From the NCBI GenBank assembly GCA_958448165.1, contig CAUDCW010000007.1:62001-126000 (forward strand): DNA of 64,000 nt. The letters are read 5' to 3'. This document shows positions 34,106-43,794 of this stretch, piece by piece (within the stretch, counting starts at the first letter, position 1; each line of letters starts with the position of its first letter). A program made the translations under genes and the position numbers. Source of the stretch: an uncultured Oscillospiraceae bacterium. Its GTDB lineage: Bacteria > Bacillota > Clostridia > Oscillospirales > Acutalibacteraceae. The notes under the pieces are model-generated. The model ran no database searches. It was given only the letters and a program-made list of their open reading frames with translations, and was not told the DNA's origin.

Positions 34106-34249
34106 ATGAACGCTTTGAGTATAATCCTGCTTGTCGCCGTAGCGGTTTGCTTTGCGGCGGCAGTAAGGCATATTGTGAGAAATAAAAGGAAATCCTGCGG
34201 CGGCTGCTGCGGTGACTGCAGCGCCTGTGATAAGCGCAGTAAAAAGTGA
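34106..34249 (+). CDS. FeoB-associated Cys-rich membrane protein
   Basis: 47 residues, ATG one base after the feoAB stop. One membrane segment (about 3-20), a basic stretch, then a Cys cluster CGGCCGDCSAC (31-41). Small proteins of this plan commonly follow feoB in Firmicutes and are thought to replace FeoC. A role in handling Fe2+ or redox sensing is inference. Confidence 0.82.
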   Translation: MNALSIILLVAVAVCFAAAVRHIVRNKRKSCGGCCGDCSACDKRSKK

Positions 34250-34418
34250 GTAATACAGATAACCGGGCGGCACAAAATATGACAAGAAAGCTTTTGCGCC
34301 TTTTAGTGAAATACCGGTATAAACAAGCGAATGAAAGCTAAACAGAAAAAAGCGGAATTTGATTAATAATGAATTTTTATTGCGCTTTGCAGCATGAAAT
34401 TATGCAACATTAAATAAT

Positions 34419-34447
34419 TTGACTTTTAATCAACAAAATATTATAAT
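34419..34447 (+). promoter_or_regulatory. Sigma-A promoter of the UDP-sugar dehydratase gene
   Basis: TTGACT, a 17-base spacer and TATAAT, 80 bases before the ATG. The rest of the 34250-34526 gap is AT-rich with no other feature seen. Confidence 0.75.
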
Positions 34448-34526
34448 CTTCTTAAAATTGCCCTTTATATCGGGCGCTTAAAATTACGGATATTTGCCCT
34501 TGTTTAAAAAAGAGGTAATGAAATAG

Positions 34527-36401
34527 ATGAAAAACATTTCACCCAGAAAGCTTGTGCTTTGTCTTGCCGATATGTTTGTCACTTGTATAGGCTGTTTTTT
34601 GACAAACTATCTGCTCCTGATTGTGACAAACGGTCAGCGTTCGCTTAACAATGCCGAGCTTGTGGTATTTACCACGCTTTATATCGTTCTTACAGCCGCA
34701 GGACTGCTGTTCAGCGGAGCATACAATAAATATTGGCGGTATTTTAAGATTAAGGACTATTTCTCGTGTATTCTCGGCACGGGAATAAGCAGCGTTTTTG
34801 TACTGTTGATAACCTATCTTATCTATCTGCCCAAGGGACCGGCAATTTCGTTTACCGTCTTGTCGTTTATAATAATAACGGCGGGCATAATTGCCTTTCG
34901 TTTTTGCTTCAGACGCACATTTCTTCTTCTCACCGACCACGGTCAGATAGAAATGAAAAAGCGCACGATGATTGTCGGTGCAGGTGAGGCGTGCAGGATT
35001 ATTCTGCGTGAGATAGAAAGCGCAAGGCTTGACCCGAACAACCCGTCCAACCAGTATCTTCCTGTCGGAATTGTTGATGACGACCCCAAAAAGCTCAGAA
35101 CAGAGGTTATGGGCGTTGAGGTAATGGGCAACTGCGAGGATATAATCAGCATTTGCAAAAAGGAGGATATCGAGGTTATTCTTTTTGCAATTCCGTCCTG
35201 CACAGAGGCGCAGAGAAGATATATTCTTGACCTTTGCTCTGAAACAAGCTGTGTCATCAAAGTTGTTCCGTATTTGAGCGATTTGTTTCTTGATGAGGAA
35301 CAACCGAAGCTTATGCACCAGATTGCCGACATTAAGGTAGAGGATTTGCTCGGGCGTGACCCGATAACCTTTGACAATGCGGCTATAAAGCAGATTATTG
35401 AGGACAAGGTGTGTATGATAACGGGCGGCGGCGGTTCAATCGGCAGTGAGCTGACAAGACAGATTGCCGCTTATCACCCAAAGCAGATTATTATTGTAGA
35501 TATATACGAGAACAACGCCTATGACATTCAGCAGGAGCTGATGATGGATTACGGCGACAAGCTTAACCTTGTTACGCTGATAGCCTCGGTTCGTGACAAG
35601 GAAAAAATGAAGATAATTTTTGAAAAGTACAAGCCTCAGCTTGTATTTCACGCTGCTGCGCACAAGCACGTTCCGCTGATGGAAACCTCACCGGAGGAAG
35701 CCGTTAAAAACAATGTTATCGGAACATATAATGTAGCGTCGCTTTCGGAGTTTTACGGCGTTGAGAAATTTATGATGATTTCCACCGACAAGGCGGTAAA
35801 CCCGACAAACATTATGGGCGCAACAAAGCGCTGCTGTGAAATGATTGTGCAGTATATGGCGCAGTTCAGCACATCAAAGACAGCGTTTATCACAACACGC
35901 TTCGGCAATGTGCTGGGTTCAAACGGCTCTGTAATTCCGCTTTTTAAAAGACAGATTGAAAGCGGCAGACCGGTAACAGTGACTCACCCCGAGGTTATAA
36001 GATATTTTATGACTATCCCGGAGGCTGTGTCGCTTGTTTTGCAGGCGGCGGCAATGGCTAAGGGCGGCGAGATTTTTGTGCTTGATATGGGTTCGCCGGT
36101 CAAGATAACTACTCTTGCCGAAAACCTGATAAGAATGTACGGCAAGGTGCCGTATAAGGATGTAGAGATCAAGTTCACGGGCCTGCGCCCCGGCGAGAAG
36201 CTTTTTGAGGAGCTTCTGATGAGTGAAGAGGGTCTTAAGGCGACTGATAACAAAAAGATATTTATCGGCAATCAGATTCCGATAAATTCCGAGGATTTTG
36301 TAGAAAAGCTTGAAAAGCTTGAGGAAAGTGCAATTGCAAACGAGCCTGAAAAAACGATTAAGGCTTTGCACGCAATTGTGCCTACGTTTATTCACAAATA
36401 A
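34527..36401 (+). CDS. Membrane-bound nucleotide-sugar epimerase/dehydratase (CapD/PglF type)
   Basis: 624 residues. About four membrane segments (8-130) are followed by a CoA-binding-like Rossmann domain (RTMIVGAGEACRIIL, ~146) and an extended SDR domain with MITGGGGSIGSELTRQ (298-313) and the active-site stretch ISTDKAVNPTNIMGATKR. Members turn UDP-GlcNAc into a 4-keto-6-deoxy sugar for glycoprotein or capsule synthesis. glmS, which makes the glucosamine precursor, follows; this supports a UDP-GlcNAc substrate. The product sugar cannot be told. Confidence 0.9.
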   Translation: MKNISPRKLVLCLADMFVTCIGCFLTNYLLLIVTNGQRSLNNAELVVFTTLYIVLTAAGLLFSGAYNKYWRYFKIKDYFSCILGTGISSVFVLLITYLIYLPKGPAISFTVLSFIIITAGIIAFRFCFRRTFLLLTDHGQIEMKKRTMIVGAGEACRIILREIESARLDPNNPSNQYLPVGIVDDDPKKLRTEVMGVEVMGNCEDIISICKKEDIEVILFAIPSCTEAQRRYILDLCSETSCVIKVVPYLSDLFLDEEQPKLMHQIADIKVEDLLGRDPITFDNAAIKQIIEDKVCMITGGGGSIGSELTRQIAAYHPKQIIIVDIYENNAYDIQQELMMDYGDKLNLVTLIASVRDKEKMKIIFEKYKPQLVFHAAAHKHVPLMETSPEEAVKNNVIGTYNVASLSEFYGVEKFMMISTDKAVNPTNIMGATKRCCEMIVQYMAQFSTSKTAFITTRFGNVLGSNGSVIPLFKRQIESGRPVTVTHPEVIRYFMTIPEAVSLVLQAAAMAKGGEIFVLDMGSPVKITTLAENLIRMYGKVPYKDVEIKFTGLRPGEKLFEELLMSEEGLKATDNKKIFIGNQIPINSEDFVEKLEKLEESAIANEPEKTIKALHAIVPTFIHK

Positions 36402-36420
36402 CGCAATTTTGAAATATAAT
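36391..36420 (+). promoter_or_regulatory. Possible glmS promoter
   Basis: TTCACA, an 18-base spacer and TATAAT overlapping the end of the upstream gene. The remaining ~60-base leader is too short for a glmS ribozyme. Confidence 0.5.
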
Positions 36421-36483
36421 AGCTGTGGCGGATGGTTTGGCTCAACTGCACAGCAAAATCTATTATAATACGGAGGTAACTTT

Positions 36484-38307
36484 ATGTGTGGAATAGTCGG
36501 ATACGCAGGCTACAGGGATTGCAGCGACGTTCTTGTGGATTCGCTGTCTAAGCTTGAATACAGAGGGTATGATTCGGCTGGCATAGCCGTTTTTGAAGAT
36601 GGCGCAATCAAGGTTTGCAAGGCTCAGGGCAAGCTTGAAAATCTGAAAGAAAAGATGAGTGTTGAGGGCAAGCCGCGAGGCTGTGTCGGCATTGGACACA
36701 CACGCTGGGCAACACACGGAGAGCCGTCGGATATCAATTCGCATCCGCACAGCGGCGCAAAGGTTACGATTGTACATAACGGTATTATCGAAAACTACAG
36801 GGAGCTTAAGGATTTTCTTGCGAGCAAGGGCGTGGACTTTGTCAGCGAAACCGACACCGAGGTTGTGGCTCAGCTTCTGAACTATTATTATGACGGAAAT
36901 CCGATTGACACGATTATCAAAACAATAGGCGAGCTTGAGGGCTCGTTTGCGCTCGGCATTATCTTTGCCGATTTTCCGGACAGGATTTATGCTGTTCGCC
37001 GCGAAAGCCCTCTGATTGTCGGCGTGGGCGAGGGCGAAAACTATATTGCGTCGGATGTGCCGGCAATTCTGAAATATACAAGGGATTATTATCTGATTGA
37101 CCACGACGAAATTGCGGTTTTGTCAAAGGACGAAATAAAGATTTATGATGAGCATAAGGAGCTTGTTCAGAAGCAGCTTCTGACTGCCGACTGGGATGAA
37201 AGTGCGGCAGAAAAGGGCGGCTATGAGCATTTTATGATAAAAGAAATTCACGAACAGCCCAACGCCATTAATATGACCGTTAAGCCGAGAGTTGAAAACG
37301 AGCTGCCGAATCTTGAGGAATGCGGCATCACACACGAGAACATAAAGAATTTCAGGAATATCTTTGTCGTTGCCTGCGGCACTGCCATGCACGCAGGATT
37401 GGTCGGAAAATATGTTATCGAAAAGCTTGCAAGAGTACCCGTGACGGTTGATATTGCAAGTGAGTTCCGCTACCGCAGTCCGATTGTCGGTGACGGAGAT
37501 CTGGTTATTATTATTTCACAGTCGGGCGAAACAGCCGACAGCCTTGCGGCGATGCGCCTTGCAAAGTCACTCGGTGCAAAAACGCTTGCCATTGTAAACG
37601 CAAAAGGCTCGTCAATTGCCCGTGAGGCCGATATGCTGATATACACCCATGCAGGTCCCGAAATTGCGGTTGCATCGACAAAGGCTTATATTGTGCAGCT
37701 GGCGGTAATGTATCTGTTTGCGTTTGAGCTTGCGCTTGCAAAGGGCGTTATTGACGAGCAGGAGTGCAAAAGACTTACAGCGGCTCTGCTTGAAACGCCG
37801 GAGCTTATCGAAAAAATACTTGAATCGGACCTTGAAAAGGCACAGTATATCTCAACGAAGCTTATCGTTGCAGACAGCCTTTTGTATATCGGCAGAGGAC
37901 TTGACTATGCGCTGAGTATGGAGGGTTCGCTCAAGCTTAAAGAGATTTCGTATATTCATTCCGAATCCTATGCGGCAGGCGAGCTGAAGCACGGCACTAT
38001 TTCGCTTATAACCGACGGTATGCCTGTTATAGCCGTTGTGACACAGTCAGACCTGCTTGAAAAGACTGTCAGCAATATCGTTGAGGTCAAATCAAGAGGC
38101 GCAAAGGTTATTGTGATAACAAGAGAGGACTTTGCCATTGACGAGAAGGCCTATGATTACCGCATTGACGTTCCTGTGACGGACGATATGCTTATGCCGA
38201 TGCTTGCGGCTGTTCCGATGCAGCTTGTGGCTTACTATACTTCTGTGCTGAGAGGCAACGATGTTGATAAACCGAGAAACCTTGCAAAGTCCGTAACAGT
38301 TGAATAA
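36484..38307 (+). CDS. glmS: Glutamine-fructose-6-phosphate aminotransferase
   Basis: 607 residues. Makes glucosamine-6-phosphate, the entry to peptidoglycan and amino-sugar synthesis. Cys2 of MCGIVGYAG is the glutaminase nucleophile; GHTRWATHGEP is the glutamine-binding motif. Two SIS domains follow (CGTAMHAG, ISQSGETADS; GRGLDYALSMEGSLKLKEISYIHSE), and the C-terminus ends KSVTVE as in the family. GGAGG precedes the ATG. No glmS ribozyme is present upstream. Confidence 0.97.
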   Translation: MCGIVGYAGYRDCSDVLVDSLSKLEYRGYDSAGIAVFEDGAIKVCKAQGKLENLKEKMSVEGKPRGCVGIGHTRWATHGEPSDINSHPHSGAKVTIVHNGIIENYRELKDFLASKGVDFVSETDTEVVAQLLNYYYDGNPIDTIIKTIGELEGSFALGIIFADFPDRIYAVRRESPLIVGVGEGENYIASDVPAILKYTRDYYLIDHDEIAVLSKDEIKIYDEHKELVQKQLLTADWDESAAEKGGYEHFMIKEIHEQPNAINMTVKPRVENELPNLEECGITHENIKNFRNIFVVACGTAMHAGLVGKYVIEKLARVPVTVDIASEFRYRSPIVGDGDLVIIISQSGETADSLAAMRLAKSLGAKTLAIVNAKGSSIAREADMLIYTHAGPEIAVASTKAYIVQLAVMYLFAFELALAKGVIDEQECKRLTAALLETPELIEKILESDLEKAQYISTKLIVADSLLYIGRGLDYALSMEGSLKLKEISYIHSESYAAGELKHGTISLITDGMPVIAVVTQSDLLEKTVSNIVEVKSRGAKVIVITREDFAIDEKAYDYRIDVPVTDDMLMPMLAAVPMQLVAYYTSVLRGNDVDKPRNLAKSVTVE

Positions 38308-38348
38308 AGACAGTCTCGTAAAAGTATGGAGAAATCGAAAGGAGTATA

Positions 38349-39026
38349 ATGAGAAAAATATGCAAAAGCAGAACAGCCCAGCTTATTTATCAGTCTATGT
38401 TTTGCGGAATGGGAATTATTGGCGTTCTGGCAAGCGTGGGTCTTTTTGAAGGGCGGTTCAATTGGGATTTTTATGTGTTCTTTACAAATATAAGTAATTA
38501 TTTGTGTATAGGAATTATGTTTGCACAGCTTGTGCAGACTGCAAAACGCCGCAACGATGGTTATGTATCAACGCTTCCTCGCTTGAAGTTTGTCGCTGTA
38601 ATGGGCATTATGCTTACTTTCTTTGTTTTTAACATTCTGCTTACAGTCAACAACAGCGATGTTTTTAGTGTAAGAAGTATTTTGCTGCATATAGTCTTAC
38701 CTGTTGCATTTACTGCGGATTGGTTTCTGTTTTACGAGCACGGAAAAACGAGGCTTACATATATACCTTTGTCTATGACTTTTCCGATTTCGTACACTGT
38801 CTATGTGTATTTACATGCTGCATTAACAGGATTTGATTCAAGCATTATGAATTCTCACTTCAGTAGAGCTTTGATTTATCCATATTTTTTCCTCGATCTT
38901 GATCAGATAGGAATTATGGGCGTTGCACAATGGGTGTTGATTCTTACACTGTGCTTCGCTGTTTTAGCGTTAATTTTTATCGGTATTGACCGTTTACTCA
39001 AGGAGAAAAGCAAGATGAACAAATAA
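38349..39026 (+). CDS. Pr6Pr-like integral membrane protein
   Basis: 225 residues with six likely membrane segments, starting after AAAGGAG. The order of segments, FFTNISNYLCIG near residue 43 and the HIVLPVAFTADWFLF stretch agree with the Pr6Pr/FAR-17a-like family, whose function in bacteria is not known. It lies 41 bases after glmS with no terminator, so it may be cotranscribed. Confidence 0.65.
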   Translation: MRKICKSRTAQLIYQSMFCGMGIIGVLASVGLFEGRFNWDFYVFFTNISNYLCIGIMFAQLVQTAKRRNDGYVSTLPRLKFVAVMGIMLTFFVFNILLTVNNSDVFSVRSILLHIVLPVAFTADWFLFYEHGKTRLTYIPLSMTFPISYTVYVYLHAALTGFDSSIMNSHFSRALIYPYFFLDLDQIGIMGVAQWVLILTLCFAVLALIFIGIDRLLKEKSKMNK

Positions 39027-39072
39027 TTGCGGCAAGGCTTTTGGCTGTGCTGTGATTCACTCGAAATTATAT

Positions 39073-39119
39073 ACAGGCAATACTGCATATTATAGGCTTG
39101 CGGTATTGCCTGTGTTTTG
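39073..39119 (+). terminator. Terminator after the Pr6Pr-like gene
   Basis: 11-bp arms ACAGGCAATAC/GTATTGCCTGT with a 19-base loop, followed by GTTTTGTATT. Confidence 0.65.
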
Positions 39120-39233
39120 TATTAAGAAAATCTGAAAACTTTGTTAAATTTCAATTTACCCTTTTCTATTGTGACTGTTTCGTGTATAATATAATTTGAG
39201 ATAGCGTAGAATCAAAAATCGGGAGAGCTGTAA

Positions 39234-40358
39234 ATGCAGGTTTATTTTGACAACAGTGCAACAACTAAGGTGAGCAGGCGAGCGGCTGACAAGGCGTATG
39301 AGATGATGACGGAGTGCTTCGGCAATCCGTCCTCACTGCACAGTATGGGAATAAAGGCAGAGGATGAGCTTACAGCGGCGAGAAAGAGCGTTGCAAAAAG
39401 CCTTGGCGCAGACGAGCGTGAAATTTTCTTTACAAGCGGCGCAACGGAAGCAAACAATCTTGCGCTGTTCGGCACTGCTGAAAGCCGCAGGCGCACGGGC
39501 AATAAGATTGTGACATCTGCAATTGAACACTCGTCGGTTATTGACTCTTGCAGGCGGCTTGAAAATATTGGTTGCGAGGTTGTTTACTTAAAACCCGGCA
39601 AGGACGGAAAGATAAACGAAAGCGATCTGAAAGCCGCAATCGACGAAAAGACGATACTTGTCAGCCTGATGGCTGTTAATAACGAAACCGGAGCAGTACA
39701 GCCGTATAATTCAGTTAAGAGGATAATAAAGCAGAACAATTCTCCGGCACTTTTTCACTGTGATTGCGTTCAGGCTTTCGGCAAAATCCCGATAAAGGCT
39801 GAAAAAATCGGTGCGGATATGCTGAGTGTTACGGCGCATAAAATTCACGGACCGAAAGGTGTAGGTGCAATCTACATAAAAAAGGGAACAAGGATTATTC
39901 CGCAGCATTACGGCGGAGAGCAGGAGGGCAAAATAAGACCCGGAACTCAGGCTTCATCACTGATAGCCGCATTTGGCTGTGCAGTGCAGGAAATTGATTA
40001 TTCAGCCGTCGAGCGTGTGAAAGAAATACGGGATTATATCAAGGCTTTTGTCGAAAAGCTTGACAGGGTATTTATAAATTCGCCCGATGATGCCTTGCCG
40101 TATATTCTCAACTTTTCTGTTGAGGGCATAAGGAGTGAAACGATGATGCATTTTCTGGCGAGCGAGGGCATTTATGTTTCAAGCGGTTCTGCCTGTGCAA
40201 AGGGCAAGCAAAGCCATGTGCTTGAAGCGATGGGTCTGCCGAAAAGCAGGGTTGACTCGGCTCTGCGCCTGAGCTTTTCTAAGCTCAGCACAATGGAGGA
40301 AGCGCAGTATTTTTGCGAAGCGCTGAAAAATGGTATGCAGAAAATTGTAAGAAAATAG
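39234..40358 (+). CDS. Cysteine desulfurase (NifS/IscS family, ThiI partner)
   Basis: 374 residues after GGGAGAG. A PLP enzyme that takes sulfur from cysteine and passes it on as persulfide. MQVYFDNSATTKVS opens it; the PLP Lys lies in SVTAHKIHGPKGVGA; the active Cys is in SSGSACAKGKQSHVLEAMG. It is followed directly by thiI, as nifZ is in Bacillus subtilis, so its likely job is to supply sulfur for tRNA 4-thiouridine. A TATAAT at 39185 is a possible -10. Confidence 0.92.
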   Translation: MQVYFDNSATTKVSRRAADKAYEMMTECFGNPSSLHSMGIKAEDELTAARKSVAKSLGADEREIFFTSGATEANNLALFGTAESRRRTGNKIVTSAIEHSSVIDSCRRLENIGCEVVYLKPGKDGKINESDLKAAIDEKTILVSLMAVNNETGAVQPYNSVKRIIKQNNSPALFHCDCVQAFGKIPIKAEKIGADMLSVTAHKIHGPKGVGAIYIKKGTRIIPQHYGGEQEGKIRPGTQASSLIAAFGCAVQEIDYSAVERVKEIRDYIKAFVEKLDRVFINSPDDALPYILNFSVEGIRSETMMHFLASEGIYVSSGSACAKGKQSHVLEAMGLPKSRVDSALRLSFSKLSTMEEAQYFCEALKNGMQKIVRK

Positions 40359-40381
40359 ATTATTGCCGAAAGGATTTATAT

Positions 40382-41572
40382 ATGAACGAGCTTATACTTA
40401 TAAAGATTGGTGAAATAGCCCTTAAGGGGCTGAACCGCAAGACCTTTGAAACGGCTCTTGTAAAAAATATCAAACGCAGAATTGCGCCGCTTGGCGGCTT
40501 CAGCGTCAAGACAGCGCAATCGACAATTTATGTTACCCCGGCAAACGAATACTCCGACATTGACGAGGCGGAGGACAGAATTAAAAACATATTCGGCATA
40601 GCCGCATATTCACGCGCGGCAAGAGCCGAGAAAGACCTTGAGGATATCAAGCGTGTTTCGTGCGAATATCTTGCAGACGAGCTTTCGCAGTGCAGAACCT
40701 TTAAGGTTGAGGCGAAACGCTCGGACAAAAAATTCCCCCTGAAATCGCCCGAGATATGCCGTGAGCTTGGCGGATATCTGCTGGAAAAATTTCCGCATCT
40801 CAGCGTTGATGTCCACAACCCGGATTTAACGGTTAATGTTGAAATAAGAGATTTCGGCGCATATGTTCACGGCCCTGCAAAAAAAGGCGTCGGCGGAATT
40901 CCTGTCGGCACGGGCGGCAAGGCGGCAATTCTGATAAGCGGCGGAATCGACAGCCCTGTGGCGGCTTATATGATGGCAAAAAGAGGAGTTGAGCTGACGG
41001 CGGTTCACTTTGCTTCTCCGCCATATACAAGCGAGCGAGCCGAACAAAAGGTGCAGAAGCTGCTGGAAATTGTGTCGAAATACAGCGGCAGAATGATAAT
41101 GTACACAGTGCCTTTCACAAGAATTCAGGAGGAAATCCAGAGCAAATGCCCCGAGGAGCTTTTCACGATAATTATGCGCCGCTTTATGATGCAGATAGCT
41201 CAAAAGGTAGCCGAGCAAAACGATTGTGCGGCTTTGATTACGGGCGAAAGCCTGGGGCAGGTTGCAAGCCAGACAATCGGCGCAATAGCCTGCACCGACG
41301 AAGCCTGCACAATGCCTGTGTTCAGACCGCTTATCGGTATGGATAAAGAGGAAATCATCACAATCTCAAGAAAAATTGACACGTTTGAAACCTCGATTGA
41401 GCCGTATGAGGACTGCTGTACGGTGTTCACGCCAAAGCACCCACGTACACGTCCTGTTCTGAAATATGTCAGACTTGCTCAGGATGAGCTTGACTGTGAC
41501 GCTCTTATCAATGAGGCTCTTGAAAACCTCAAGGTGACAAAAATCGGATACGATTTATACAAGGAGAACTGA
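40382..41572 (+). CDS. thiI: tRNA 4-thiouridine synthase ThiI
   Basis: 396 residues from the ATG after AAAGGA; the frame extends 23 codons back into the desulfurase gene and is not used. N-terminal ferredoxin-like and THUMP domains (to ~165) bind tRNA. The PP-loop SGGIDSP at 186-192 activates U8 with ATP. The rhodanese domain of E. coli ThiI is absent, which is usual for Firmicutes with a dedicated desulfurase partner. The next gene starts one base after its stop. Confidence 0.95.
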   Translation: MNELILIKIGEIALKGLNRKTFETALVKNIKRRIAPLGGFSVKTAQSTIYVTPANEYSDIDEAEDRIKNIFGIAAYSRAARAEKDLEDIKRVSCEYLADELSQCRTFKVEAKRSDKKFPLKSPEICRELGGYLLEKFPHLSVDVHNPDLTVNVEIRDFGAYVHGPAKKGVGGIPVGTGGKAAILISGGIDSPVAAYMMAKRGVELTAVHFASPPYTSERAEQKVQKLLEIVSKYSGRMIMYTVPFTRIQEEIQSKCPEELFTIIMRRFMMQIAQKVAEQNDCAALITGESLGQVASQTIGAIACTDEACTMPVFRPLIGMDKEEIITISRKIDTFETSIEPYEDCCTVFTPKHPRTRPVLKYVRLAQDELDCDALINEALENLKVTKIGYDLYKEN

Positions 41573-41573
41573 A

Positions 41574-43778
41574 ATGAATATTGAAATTTACTCAGTAAAA
41601 AAGGGCAAGAGTGACAAGGAATTCAAAGAGAATCTGCCTGTGCTTATAACACGGCTTAACCGCAGGAATATGCACGTCCTTAACAATGTATCAATAGATA
41701 ATGACGCCGAAAGTCTGCTGAAGGCTGTTATCGAAAGCGAAAAATCGCAGGACGACATCGATACTGTAATTGTTCTGAACGCTTATGACGGCAGTAAGAG
41801 CAGTACCGTGCATAATACGCTGTGTCAGCTTTGCAGCTGCGATTATACGCCGGCAAAGAAAAGAATCAGCGAGCTTGAAAGCAGCGGAGAAAGTGACGAG
41901 AGCACAACGGCGAGCCAGCCTGTGCAAAGCGGACAGAGCAGGGCAAACGCATTTTCGATTGGCGATGTGGGCAAGGAGCAGGAAGCATTCTGCTTTTTCT
42001 ATAAAAATCTGCGCATCGTGACACTGCCTGCTGAGTCGCTCACAGGTGTTGACACAGCCGAGATGATAAAGGAGGCAATCGACTCTGCGGCGCTCCGCAC
42101 GGCACTGCCGCACGACACGGTCGATGAGCTTGGACTTGAGTTCACTATAGCGCCGATGGAGAGCGGAAAAAAGAAAAAGCGCGGCTTTATCAGAAGCGTT
42201 ATACCGATGAAGGGCGACCGTCCGGCAGAGGTGATAAGAAAGCTTATTCTTATTGCTGCAAGCCTTACTTTCATAATCACCGCAGGCTATCTGATAAATT
42301 ATCTTTTTATTGCGCCGATGCTTAACGACAATATGGTGGAGGACCTGAAGCTGACTTCATCGGAGGAAGGCACAAGACCCGAAATTACAACGCCGAGTGA
42401 AGAGAATAAAGACGATAAGCCGACAACCAGCAGAAACTGGGAAGAGCTGCACAAGAAGAACAAGGAGATTGTCGCTTGGCTGGAGATTCCGGGAACCGAT
42501 TTCATAGACTACCCTGTTTTGTCGCATAAGGGCGACGATATTAATAACCAGTACTATCTTTATAAGGATATATACGGCAACTATTCGGGCTATGGCAGCC
42601 TGTTTATTGACTACCGTAGCAAAAACGATGTGGAAGCAAAGAACGTTATTGTTCACGGACACCATATGAATGACGGACGAATGTTCCAGAACCTTATGAA
42701 CTACGGTACATATTCGGGAAATCTTGATTTCTACAAAAAAAATCCGATAATTTATTTTGATACACCGCAGGGTGACGCAGACTGGAAAATTATTTCGGTT
42801 TACAAAACAAATACACTTGATGAGCACGGCGACTATTTTGATTATCTGACAGGCACATTCAACAGTGACGCCGAGTTTATGAACTATGTTTATTTAATCA
42901 GAGAGCGCTCGCTTATCGACTGCCCCGTTGACGTCAACGAGGACGACCAGCTGCTTTCACTTTCAACCTGCTCGTATGAATTCAGCGAATTCAGAACGGT
43001 TGTTGTGGCGAGAAAGTGCCGCCCGGGCGAGAGCAGCAAGGTTGACGTTGACAAGGCAAAGATTAACTCGGACGCTCTGTGGCCTGATGTATATTACAAT
43101 GTAAACGGCGGAACAAAGCCGAAGGTTACAAGCTTTTCAAAAGCATACAAGGCAGGCGATATTGACTGGTACGACGGCAAAGGTAACCTCAAGGGCAAGG
43201 AGCGTGCATTTACTCTGCACGATGCGGCTGACGCAGCGGCAGGCAATTCTTCATCGTCAAACACAGAAACCAAGATAAAGGAAAAGGGCATAAGCTTTAC
43301 GACCAAACAGATTTCACTTGACAACGGCACAAGCAGCCGACTGACGGTTGTGTGGAATCCCGATAATGTTGCGAATAAGACGCTTGAATGGAGCACAACC
43401 AATACAGCTGTTGCGGACATTGACAGTGACGGCGTTGTTTATGCGATGGGAGCAGGTACTGCGGTGATTACCGCAAAGAGCAAAAACGGCTATGTTGCAC
43501 AGTGCGAGGTTACGGTGCTTCAGCCCGTTACAGAAATGAGCATAAATTATTCGGGCTATGATTTCTATGAGGGCAGCTCGATACAGCTTTCGGCAACGGT
43601 TGCGCCCGATAATGCAAGCGATAAAACACTGCGCTGGAGCAGTAGCGACCCGAGCGTCGCAACGGTTGACCAGAACGGTCTTGTCAAGGGTATTGCACCG
43701 GGACAGGCGATTATCACGGTTAAGTCGAGCAATGATCTGGAGTTGACGTGCGCTGTGACCATTATGCCGCTGCAGTAG
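41574..43778 (+). CDS. Class B sortase with cytoplasmic MoaB/CinA-like region and two C-terminal Ig-like domains
   Basis: 734 residues. Residues 1-195 are cytoplasmic and resemble, weakly, a degenerate MoaB/CinA-type fold (DTVIVLNAYDG, then FYKNLRIVTLPAESLTGVDTAEMI). One membrane segment is at 222-245. The class B sortase domain (~288-480) has His363 in HGHHMNDGRMFQN, Cys466 in LSTCSYEF and Arg474. Two BIG2 domains (~583-735: WSTTNTAVADIDSDGVV; WSSSDPSVATVDQNGLV) follow. Sortases rarely carry such C-terminal modules. ATG lies one base after the thiI stop, so the gene is cotranscribed with tRNA-thiolation genes. Substrate unknown. Confidence 0.85.
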   Translation: MNIEIYSVKKGKSDKEFKENLPVLITRLNRRNMHVLNNVSIDNDAESLLKAVIESEKSQDDIDTVIVLNAYDGSKSSTVHNTLCQLCSCDYTPAKKRISELESSGESDESTTASQPVQSGQSRANAFSIGDVGKEQEAFCFFYKNLRIVTLPAESLTGVDTAEMIKEAIDSAALRTALPHDTVDELGLEFTIAPMESGKKKKRGFIRSVIPMKGDRPAEVIRKLILIAASLTFIITAGYLINYLFIAPMLNDNMVEDLKLTSSEEGTRPEITTPSEENKDDKPTTSRNWEELHKKNKEIVAWLEIPGTDFIDYPVLSHKGDDINNQYYLYKDIYGNYSGYGSLFIDYRSKNDVEAKNVIVHGHHMNDGRMFQNLMNYGTYSGNLDFYKKNPIIYFDTPQGDADWKIISVYKTNTLDEHGDYFDYLTGTFNSDAEFMNYVYLIRERSLIDCPVDVNEDDQLLSLSTCSYEFSEFRTVVVARKCRPGESSKVDVDKAKINSDALWPDVYYNVNGGTKPKVTSFSKAYKAGDIDWYDGKGNLKGKERAFTLHDAADAAAGNSSSSNTETKIKEKGISFTTKQISLDNGTSSRLTVVWNPDNVANKTLEWSTTNTAVADIDSDGVVYAMGAGTAVITAKSKNGYVAQCEVTVLQPVTEMSINYSGYDFYEGSSIQLSATVAPDNASDKTLRWSSSDPSVATVDQNGLVKGIAPGQAIITVKSSNDLELTCAVTIMPLQ

Positions 43779-43794
43779 ATAAAATGGTGAGTTT

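Noticed and set aside
34539..35318. 259-residue minus-strand frame inside the epimerase gene
   Set aside because: Antisense to a clear membrane/SDR protein; no domain and no start signal.
36402..36483. glmS ribozyme
   Set aside because: The leader is too short and the conserved core (AGCGCCAGAACU-like) is absent.
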